26,892 nucleotides of DNA from a virus: IMG/VR virus record IMGVR_UViG_3300023116_000281, positions 1 through 26,892 of that record. One strand, given 5' to 3'. How positions within the stretch are numbered: the stretch's first letter is position 1; every line of letters starts with the position of its first letter. The notes under the pieces were generated by a model. The model ran no database searches. It saw nothing but the letters and a program-made list of their open reading frames with translations, and was not told where the DNA came from. The position numbers and the translations under genes were made by a program. Positions 6,135 through 12,747 of this stretch are shown here, piece by piece.

Positions 6135-8309
6135 ATGGCGTATTATAATCTCGGTGATACTTTTAGATGGTTTATGGGCCGAGTCGTTGAGCTTGATCCC
6201 ACCGAAGATCCGAAAGATAAGCGATATCTTGGACGTGTTAAAGTACGAACTTTGCACGAGCAAACTGGTGAGTTAGGTAAAAAGAAAAAGACATTTGGTA
6301 TTGTTGATGACGATTTGTTGTGGGCGTGGCCACTGTCTTCTATTCAATCTGCTTCTCTTAGCTATCGTAAGATCGTAGAGCTCGAAGAGTTTCAAACACC
6401 GTTTTGGATTGATGCCGTTGGTACATCGCCGACTGGTATCGCAGTAGGTACTTACGTATTTGGTTTTTATCTCGATGGCCACGAGAAAAATATTCCAGTT
6501 ATTTTTGGAACGTATCATAAATCATCAATATATCCCGAACCGCCGACCGATGTACCAACTGGTAAATTCTTGCAAATTAAACCGCCTGAAGAAGATTATC
6601 CGTATATGGATGTTTCTGCTTTGGCAAAAGGTTGGCATGAAGATACACAACGTGAAGCGAATCATCCATTAGGTCAAGATTATCCACTCGCTACTGATCC
6701 AGGTAAGGGTGGACAGATGTTGCCTAAACATCCATATCATAAAGGTCAAATGAATATCGTATGGCAACCAGCCTCTGACTACGATACTGAATATCCATAT
6801 AATTTTGTACATACAACTAAATCAGGACATGCTATTGAATTAGATGATACACCTGGACATGAGAGGATGCAGTGGTGGCATCGGTCAGGCAGCTACGAAG
6901 AGGTATCTAATAATAAACAAGGTTTGCCCAATTGGCGCGATGCGCTGCCTGGTGCATATCCGGACACAATGCGTGGATGGTTAGAACCAAACAAGAATCA
7001 CGAGCCTGGACTTCATCCGCCATGGGAAGGCAGACGAGTAAAGAAAACAGTCGGTAATGATTATACTATTTCACTTGAAAATAAAGAGACATATGTTGGT
7101 GCATCAGTAAAACTTGAAGTTGTTAATAGTACTACATCAGGTATCGGCAATAATCATGTAGAAACAATTGCTAATAATATGTTTATTGCGGTTGGATATT
7201 ATCCGCGGACTGCTAATAATCAATTGGCAGGTGAGTCAGCACGTTATCAACTAAATGATTCATGGATTAATGAAACAACATACCGTGAGAATGCAGATAA
7301 GAAAACACAAATTTTACCTGATACACACAAATATGATTTTATTACTGATGTAGCTAATAACGTACAACTATCAGTCGGTTGGTCATGGAAAAAATCTCGA
7401 GAGCTTGATACACACTCAGAGAAAAACAATTATGTTGAGATAGCCAATAATCAATACACTTCTCTCGGCTGGATACCACGAAACAATTACGATAAAGATG
7501 GCGAAAGTCGGCAGCTATCTGACTTTGAAAAAACAAATCAGTATTTTGATATTAAAGGTAATAGCGTTTCTAATATCGGATGGAAACCAAAAGACGAAGC
7601 GAGAAGTCTCAGTAAAACCGATAATACAAATTATTTTACTGATATTAAAAACAATTTATATATTGATGTAGGCCATAAACCAACGGGAGATATATTAAGA
7701 CAGAGTTCTGCAACCGATAAGACAAATTTGTTTATCGATGTAGCGAATAACACCGTACAGACAACAACAAATAACTATATGCTTAGTGTTGGATATGATC
7801 CGACAACTGAACCAGCTATCGATAACCTCGGCAAGTTTAGTTATCGACTTGATGTCAAAAATACTGGTGTGATGAGATTCCAAAACGTTTTGTCTATCAA
7901 CGTTGGTGTGCCGCGTAATCGAATGCAAGATCTAGCATCGGCTGAACCATTCTCAATGTATGCTGCCGCTGAAGGCAATATGACAATGACGAATGGTAAA
8001 GACAGACTCGATTATAGTATGGGTACATTGACACATAAGACAGATAGTACACATTATCTAAAAGCTGCGGAGGGCAGTTTCGAAACAATTAATGGCATTA
8101 AAAAATTCGATGCCAATGAAGTAGAAATTGATACAAGAAAAGGTGAAGACGGAGGACGCGGTCTTACAATATTTGGTAATCTATTCGTAAAACAAGGAAC
8201 AGTAAGTATCGATGGTGAACAGGTTGTAAGATCTGGAAGTTTTACTACAGCAGATGGTACAGAGATAACTGTTAAACATGGTCTTATAGTTGGAATTACA
8301 CCGGCATAA
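6135..8309 (+). CDS. gp5: Central spike protein, gp5/gpV-like, no lysozyme domain, repeat-containing shaft
   Basis: 724 aa. Residues about 10-130 form an OB-fold-like domain (FMGRVVELDPTEDP, YLGRVKVRTL, then PFWIDAVGTSPTGIAVGTYV and PVIFGTYH) as in T4 gp5 and P2 gpV. A conserved junction GHAIELDDTPGHERM ... HRSGSYEEV (231-257) marks the start of the triple-stranded beta-helix. T4 gp5 carries a lysozyme domain between these parts. Here the link is only about 95 residues and shows no lysozyme catalytic motif. The shaft (345-556) holds six imperfect repeats of the form [IV]xxNxxxxx[VIL]G[WYH]xP with 30-37 residue spacing, one at 61. The C-terminus (FVKQGTVSIDGEQVV ... ITVKHGLIVGITPA) is a typical spike ending. 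GGAGAG precedes the ATG. Confidence 0.85.
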   Translation: MAYYNLGDTFRWFMGRVVELDPTEDPKDKRYLGRVKVRTLHEQTGELGKKKKTFGIVDDDLLWAWPLSSIQSASLSYRKIVELEEFQTPFWIDAVGTSPTGIAVGTYVFGFYLDGHEKNIPVIFGTYHKSSIYPEPPTDVPTGKFLQIKPPEEDYPYMDVSALAKGWHEDTQREANHPLGQDYPLATDPGKGGQMLPKHPYHKGQMNIVWQPASDYDTEYPYNFVHTTKSGHAIELDDTPGHERMQWWHRSGSYEEVSNNKQGLPNWRDALPGAYPDTMRGWLEPNKNHEPGLHPPWEGRRVKKTVGNDYTISLENKETYVGASVKLEVVNSTTSGIGNNHVETIANNMFIAVGYYPRTANNQLAGESARYQLNDSWINETTYRENADKKTQILPDTHKYDFITDVANNVQLSVGWSWKKSRELDTHSEKNNYVEIANNQYTSLGWIPRNNYDKDGESRQLSDFEKTNQYFDIKGNSVSNIGWKPKDEARSLSKTDNTNYFTDIKNNLYIDVGHKPTGDILRQSSATDKTNLFIDVANNTVQTTTNNYMLSVGYDPTTEPAIDNLGKFSYRLDVKNTGVMRFQNVLSINVGVPRNRMQDLASAEPFSMYAAAEGNMTMTNGKDRLDYSMGTLTHKTDSTHYLKAAEGSFETINGIKKFDANEVEIDTRKGEDGGRGLTIFGNLFVKQGTVSIDGEQVVRSGSFTTADGTEITVKHGLIVGITPA
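7167..7802 (+). repeat. Six imperfect protein-level repeats in the spike shaft
   Basis: Within the spike gene the translated units IANNMFIAVGYYP (345), VANNVQLSVGWSW (406), IANNQYTSLGWIP (436), IKGNSVSNIGWKP (473), IKNNLYIDVGHKP (504) and, interrupted, VANNTV..YMLSVGYDP (536-556) recur with spacing 61, 30, 37, 31 and 32 residues. The conserved NN and VG[WYH]xP positions suggest one beta-layer plus loop per unit in a trimeric shaft. At DNA level the copies have diverged too far for a simple tandem repeat. Confidence 0.75.
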
Positions 8310-8322
8310 TAGAGAATAAAAA

Positions 8323-9309
8323 ATGTCAGATTTTACAGAAGCAATCAATTCTATAGACAAGATGATATATGATTTAGGCGCTGCGACTGGTGTTGTCAAT
8401 GTGCAACGTCCTAAATTAAAAACTATCACCGTAGAAAATTTAGACGGTACAACTTCTACGACAGAATATCATGTCAAGAACGAAAACTACGATCCGTCAC
8501 AGCCGACAGAAGTTGATCCAGTGACTGGAGCAGTGACTAGCAATGGACCATATGAATACGAAGAAGTGCCAGTTGTCGGTCCTTATAGTTGCGAAGCTTT
8601 ACAGGCTAAAATTGATGAATATGTAACTATGGTGACTGAGCTCATTAAGGCAAAAGTAGAAACAGTTGGGCGTATCATGAGTGATTGGGCACCGATGATG
8701 ACTCTACCAACAGATCCATTAAAAATCTTGACATGGGCAGCAAAGGTAGTCGGAGGTCCAGCGGCCACGCAGATCGCGCTCGTTGCTCACATCATTACTG
8801 ACATTGCTTTGCTTGCTACGAAAGTGGCTGAAATGGCAACAGCCGCTGCAAATGCTGCCGCGCAATTAGCCGCGTGTGTACAAGGCGCAGTCATCGGAGC
8901 CATTGAAGCAGTGATCGATGAATTGCTAGTAGGTACCGCTGTATTGATCGGTAAAGCTGAAAGTCTGATGGATCAAATCATCTCTGATAACTTAACAGCC
9001 ATTGGCGCAGACCAGCTCATCAGTCAAATCAGCAGCATTGAAGATTCTATTAGCGACGTTAGCGATGCAATGGGTGATCTGCAAGAAGCAGGTGATGCGA
9101 TTGCTGATGCAAGTAGTAAGATATCAGATATTCAAGTCGCAGACTTTGGTGATGCATTGGCTGTTGATTTACCAGGAGATTTAGACAGTAAAGTGGATGC
9201 ATTAGCTCGTGCCGACGATGCATTAGACTCATACTTCGAATATGAAGCATCGTTCCAAGATTCAGGTAAGAATACAGATCCTGCACCACCTAGCGACGGA
9301 GGAGGTTAA
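8323..9309 (+). CDS. Unassigned structural protein with long hydrophobic helical core (328 aa)
   Basis: I do not recognise this protein. Residues 1-120 are mixed, with a Pro/Asp/Thr-rich linker. Residues 133-218 are unusually hydrophobic and Ala-rich (IALVAHIITDIALLATKVAE, then AACVQGAVIGAIEAVIDELLVGTAVLIG), able to form several helices long enough to cross or enter a membrane or pack as a bundle. Residues 220-305 are acidic helices (SISDVSDAMGDLQEAGDAI). The end is APPSDGGG. It has no signal peptide. It lies between the spike and gp25 in a tight operon, 13 bases after the spike gene, with a weak AGAG leader. A virion component at the tail tip, possibly acting at the host membrane, is a guess from composition and place. 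Confidence 0.82.
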   Translation: MSDFTEAINSIDKMIYDLGAATGVVNVQRPKLKTITVENLDGTTSTTEYHVKNENYDPSQPTEVDPVTGAVTSNGPYEYEEVPVVGPYSCEALQAKIDEYVTMVTELIKAKVETVGRIMSDWAPMMTLPTDPLKILTWAAKVVGGPAATQIALVAHIITDIALLATKVAEMATAAANAAAQLAACVQGAVIGAIEAVIDELLVGTAVLIGKAESLMDQIISDNLTAIGADQLISQISSIEDSISDVSDAMGDLQEAGDAIADASSKISDIQVADFGDALAVDLPGDLDSKVDALARADDALDSYFEYEASFQDSGKNTDPAPPSDGGG

Positions 9310-9311
9310 TT

Positions 9312-10034
9312 ATGGCAGGTCCACGTGTACCAGGATTTGGGAATAAAAACTACGATAATTCGGGTGTCTTAAGTGCAGATAGAATACAAAATTCTTTTGA
9401 TAAAGTACAAAATTCTACTGATACTTTAGACGATGTATTCGATGAATTAGAGTCTCAGATCAACTCGTTTAATTTTACTGTGCAGGCGTTACAAGCTAAC
9501 AGCTCGTTTCTCCCGGCTCCTAGTGATTTTTCAAGTACACCATCGCAGAATACTGTCGGTGTCGCTATCGATGATCTCGGACCAGCCGAATCAGATCCGT
9601 TGGCAAATACTCTATTTAATGCTTCTTCTAATACAATTCTGAGTGTACCATTTACTGCGAATAATGTTGCTGATACAGATTATCATTATACAGTTGCAGC
9701 AGATTCTGACAATACGGACGATGTTTGTATGTGGCTATCGACGACACCAGGCGGAAATACTATCTCTTATAATACATATATTGCAAGCGAAGCATCAGGT
9801 GTTAAAATTGAACCAGGTGAAGAAGCTACTTTCAAGATTGTAATGGACGATGATGAGTTTGCAAATTCAGAACACATTTATACACACTGGCAAATGGTAT
9901 TGAGCGAAACATATTATCTCAATATCACAGGTAATCGTTTTGGTAATTTTCAAGGCAGTCGGTGTGTGAACGATAGACAAATAAAAGCAGGAACTGCTAA
10001 CGTAAGCGTTATTATTTCAGGAGGATCCGTATAA
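9312..10034 (+). CDS. Unassigned structural protein, helical N-terminus plus beta domain (240 aa)
   Basis: Not recognised. Residues about 20-62 form an amphipathic helix, possibly a coiled coil (SADRIQNSFDKVQNSTDTLDDVFDELESQ shows heptad-like spacing in two blocks). Residues 95-240 look like a beta-sandwich (ILSVPFTANNV, YHYTVAADS, VKIEPGEEATFKIVMDDDEF, YYLNITGNRFGNF, ANVSVIISGGSV). Such a layout, a trimerising stalk followed by a beta head, is common in small baseplate or fibre accessories. It starts 2 bases after the upstream stop, behind a very strong GGAGGAGG ribosome binding site, which suggests a high copy number relative to its neighbours. Its TAA overlaps the next ATG. Confidence 0.82.
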   Translation: MAGPRVPGFGNKNYDNSGVLSADRIQNSFDKVQNSTDTLDDVFDELESQINSFNFTVQALQANSSFLPAPSDFSSTPSQNTVGVAIDDLGPAESDPLANTLFNASSNTILSVPFTANNVADTDYHYTVAADSDNTDDVCMWLSTTPGGNTISYNTYIASEASGVKIEPGEEATFKIVMDDDEFANSEHIYTHWQMVLSETYYLNITGNRFGNFQGSRCVNDRQIKAGTANVSVIISGGSV

Positions 10035-10504
10035 TGGCATTTGTAGATGACGTAGCTGTAAAAGCGGCAGCATTAAAAGCAAGAGCAGCTAATTTGGAAG
10101 CAGGTGTAAAACAAGCCGCGATGCAAGCAATGAACCCTCCTCCACAAAGCGAGTATGATACCGAAGCACTTCTAGCACGGATTGATCAATTGGAAGGTGT
10201 AGGTAAACAATGTGATGAGCCGTTTGAAATAAAAGCTGACGGATTTACTATTAATTGTAATTCAATGACAGTTGATGCGTGTGGTGGTAGTAAACCAGCT
10301 GTTACATTTAATACAGGCGCATTTAATATTACAACTGATGGTGCTGCTGTCACCATTACAGACGGGGACCTCACGTTGACAATTAGTGGTAGTAGTATTA
10401 ATGTAACTGGAGGATATTTGAGGGTTGGTGGTAAAAAAGTAGCGACTGAAGAATGGGTTGAAGACAATTTTGCAGAATCTGATCATACTCATCAATTACC
10501 ATAA
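10034..10504 (+). CDS. Small beta-helix-like protein ending in HTH: candidate spike tip (156 aa)
   Basis: The N-terminus (residues 1-57) has helices with Ala/Lys and Glu/Leu spacing (ALKARAANLEAGVKQ, EALLARIDQLEG). Residues 60-135 are short beta strands rich in Thr, Val, Asn and Gly (FTINCNSMTVDACGG, AFNITTDGAAVTITDGDLTL, SSINVTGGYLRVGG), as in a narrow trimeric beta-helix. It ends VATEEWVEDNFAESDHTHQLP, with H151-T-H153. HxH motifs hold an iron ion at the tip of P2 gpV and phi92 gp138 spikes and occur in T4 gp37. A separately encoded spike tip, in the role of T4 gp5.4, is a reasonable inference; a small fibre is the alternative. It is coupled to the previous gene by TAATG, with AGGAGGATC upstream. 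Confidence 0.8.
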   Translation: MAFVDDVAVKAAALKARAANLEAGVKQAAMQAMNPPPQSEYDTEALLARIDQLEGVGKQCDEPFEIKADGFTINCNSMTVDACGGSKPAVTFNTGAFNITTDGAAVTITDGDLTLTISGSSINVTGGYLRVGGKKVATEEWVEDNFAESDHTHQLP

Positions 10505-10507
10505 ATA
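10500..10507 (+). promoter_or_regulatory. Late-promoter-like octamer (CATAAATA) before gp25
   Basis: Lies in one of the few non-coding gaps (it overlaps the preceding stop codon) and would start transcription about 14 bases before gp25, just ahead of its AAGAGA ribosome binding site. The geometry is that of a true late promoter for the gp25-gp6-gp7 group. Confidence 0.42.
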
Positions 10508-10526
10508 ACAATTAAAAGAGAAAACA

Positions 10527-10961
10527 ATGGGCGTTAAAACAGCAACGAAAAACCAAGAGTTTCAGATTAGTGCGAACAATCGCGATATCTATAGCGATTT
10601 CAATCATACTTTTCTACCTCATCCCAACACGGGTCAAATTACTCGCCGTGTAAATGCTGATGCTGTTAAACTTGCTATACGTAATCTGGTATTGACGAAT
10701 AAATATGAAAGGTTACGTAATCCTTCTTTTGGTGGAAATATCAGTCATTATTTGTTTGAGCCTCTCAATGATAATACAGCAGAAGAAATTAAAAACGATC
10801 TTAAATGGTTAATAGAAACATATGAACCACGAGCTCAAGTGAGAGAAATTTATTGTGTTGTTTCAGAAGATCAAAATTCAGTCGACGTAAGAATTCAATT
10901 TAATGTCTTGACATCGAGGGATGTTGAAGACTTAGACCTCACACTATACCGAGTAAGATAA
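10527..10961 (+). CDS. gp25: Baseplate wedge protein gp25 (gpW/gp25 family)
   Basis: 144 aa (T4 gp25: 132). The pattern is characteristic: SDFNHTFLPHPNTGQITRRVNADAVKLAIRNL with the helix that follows, then LRNPSFGGNISHYLFEPL, EEIKNDLKWLIETYEPRAQV, and terminal strands VDVRIQFNVL. The EPR motif at 100-102 is the most conserved element of this family and contacts the hub and sheath initiator. gp25 is the first sheath-like layer and forms the wedge core with two gp6 and one gp7. It is followed after one base by gp6, as P2 W is by J. The leader carries CATAAATA, a late-promoter-like octamer, 19 bases before the ATG, and an AAGAGA ribosome binding site. Confidence 0.95.
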   Translation: MGVKTATKNQEFQISANNRDIYSDFNHTFLPHPNTGQITRRVNADAVKLAIRNLVLTNKYERLRNPSFGGNISHYLFEPLNDNTAEEIKNDLKWLIETYEPRAQVREIYCVVSEDQNSVDVRIQFNVLTSRDVEDLDLTLYRVR

Positions 10962-10962
10962 A

Positions 10963-12747
10963 ATGGCTACTAGCAACGATCTCACTACATTAGATTTCGC
11001 TTCAATCAAAGAAAATCTAAAACTATATCTCAAGAGTCAAGATCTTTTTAGAGACTATGATTTTGAAGCATCTAATATTAATGTATTGTTAGATGTACTC
11101 GCATATAATACCAGTTTAAATGGTTTCTATTTGAATATGGTTGCAAACGAGATGTTTCTTGATTCGGCGCTTTTAAGAGATTCTATTGTTTCGCACGCTA
11201 AAGAGCTAAACTATATTCCTCGTTCGTTTAGATCTGCACAGGCGAGAGTGAATATAACGCTGAGAGATAATTCTGAAAATGCAACTGTATTAATTCCTCG
11301 CGGTACATCATTTACTGGTACTGCAGGCAGCCGTAATTTTACATTTACTACTAATCAAAATATTCAAGCATTTAGTACTGACACGCAAAACGTATTCATT
11401 GCGACTGATGTAGTACTTTATGAAGGTGACTACGTACAAGATTCTTATGTTGCCGATACACAAAATCCAGTTAGATATTTGATTACTAATAAAACTATCG
11501 ATACGACGAGTTTACGTGTAACTATAATCGAAGATAATGGCGCAACCGTTTTGAATTACGATATACGTGATTCATTATTTGGTCTTGGAGCTACTAGTCA
11601 AGTATTTTTCTTGCAAGCCGCAGAAAATGATTCTTACGAAATACTCTTTGGTGACGGGGTTATTGGTCGACCTCCAAAAAATAACTCTATTGTGTTGATT
11701 GAATATAGAGCATGCAATGGTGAATTGCCAAATGGTATACGTACATTTACAGCTGATGATGATATCACGACGGCGACTGTTTCCGATATTCGTGTATTAT
11801 CTAGGGCGTCTGGCGGTTCTATTCCCGAATCAGTAGAATCAATTAAGTTTAATGCACCTCGAGCATTTACAACACAAGAGCGAGTTGTAACAGCACAAGA
11901 TTACGCTACACTATTAAAAGCAAATTTCTCAGAGATCAATGATATCGCTGCGTATGGTGGCGAAGAATTTGATCCTCCACAATTTGGTAAAGTAATTATT
12001 GCTGTGGACCTTAAAAATACAGATTCATTGCCCGATACGTATCGAGCCAAATATAGAGACTTTATTAAACCTCGTAGCCCCTTATCAATTGATCCTGTGT
12101 TTATTGTTCCAAATTATATGTATTTGACAGTGAGTTCAAATGTGAAATACGATATTACACAAACATCTTTGGGTGTTGATGATATGAAGAGTCTTGTAGT
12201 ATCAGCCATTCAATCGTTTAACTTTAACAATCTCAATGGATTTAATAAAACATTACGTTATAGTAAGTTTATTGCTGCTATCGATGGGGCACAAGATGCT
12301 ATTATCAGTAACGATACAACAGTCGAAGCCACACAGTTTATTTCTCTAAATGTAGCAGAAAGAACTAATTATACGATTGATTTTGGCATGCCATTAGTAA
12401 ATGATATTGGCCAAAAACAAGGAGATCACTCTTCCAATCAAAGAGCTGTAGTGCGCACTGATACTTTCTTATATCAAGGCGAGCAATGTTCTATTGAAGA
12501 TAATGGATTGGGAGATTTGATAATAATTAAATCAACAACAGGTAGGCATACACAATTGACGTCTATTGGTTCTGTTAATTACGAAACTGGTGTATTACGT
12601 ATTAATAATTTCTTGCCTCAAGACCAAAAGCCTCAACTAAAAGTTACTGTTACACCACGAGAAAAAGATATTACAGCAAAAAATAGATCTATTCTCAGGG
12701 TACTCGATGCTGATATTAATGTAAGAATTGAACAGGTTAGAATTTAA
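10963..12747 (+). CDS. gp6: Baseplate wedge protein gp6 (Baseplate_J-like)
   Basis: 594 aa (T4 gp6: 660). The N-terminus is the hallmark of T4-like gp6: LTTLDFASIKENLKLYLKSQ, then FEASNINVLLDVLAYNTSLN, MFLDSALLRDSIVSHAKELNY, and IPRSFRSAQARVNITL. The middle has FFLQAAENDSYEILFGDGVIGRPP (about 210-235) followed by INFNAP-like SIKFNAPRAFTTQERVVTAQDY, and EINDIAAYGGEEFDPPQFGKV, which are Baseplate_J features. Two gp6 chains per wedge form the iris-like ring that links the six wedges and controls baseplate opening. Only one base separates it from gp25 and its TAA overlaps the next ATG, so the three core wedge genes are translationally coupled. Confidence 0.95.
   Translation: MATSNDLTTLDFASIKENLKLYLKSQDLFRDYDFEASNINVLLDVLAYNTSLNGFYLNMVANEMFLDSALLRDSIVSHAKELNYIPRSFRSAQARVNITLRDNSENATVLIPRGTSFTGTAGSRNFTFTTNQNIQAFSTDTQNVFIATDVVLYEGDYVQDSYVADTQNPVRYLITNKTIDTTSLRVTIIEDNGATVLNYDIRDSLFGLGATSQVFFLQAAENDSYEILFGDGVIGRPPKNNSIVLIEYRACNGELPNGIRTFTADDDITTATVSDIRVLSRASGGSIPESVESIKFNAPRAFTTQERVVTAQDYATLLKANFSEINDIAAYGGEEFDPPQFGKVIIAVDLKNTDSLPDTYRAKYRDFIKPRSPLSIDPVFIVPNYMYLTVSSNVKYDITQTSLGVDDMKSLVVSAIQSFNFNNLNGFNKTLRYSKFIAAIDGAQDAIISNDTTVEATQFISLNVAERTNYTIDFGMPLVNDIGQKQGDHSSNQRAVVRTDTFLYQGEQCSIEDNGLGDLIIIKSTTGRHTQLTSIGSVNYETGVLRINNFLPQDQKPQLKVTVTPREKDITAKNRSILRVLDADINVRIEQVRI

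Noticed and set aside
8310-8322. Intergenic A-rich gap after the spike gene considered as a terminator
   Set aside because: No inverted repeat precedes a T run; the gap is only 13 bases and functions as a leader for the 328-aa gene.
10186-10467. Antisense frame of 93 codons opposite the 156-aa gene
   Set aside because: It is a shadow of a Thr/Val/Asn-rich gene with strong ribosome binding site on the plus strand and shows no independent signals.
10698-10705. AATAAATA octamer inside gp25
   Set aside because: It lies within a conserved coding segment 265 bases before gp6, deviates at the first base, and A+T-rich coding DNA gives such octamers by chance.
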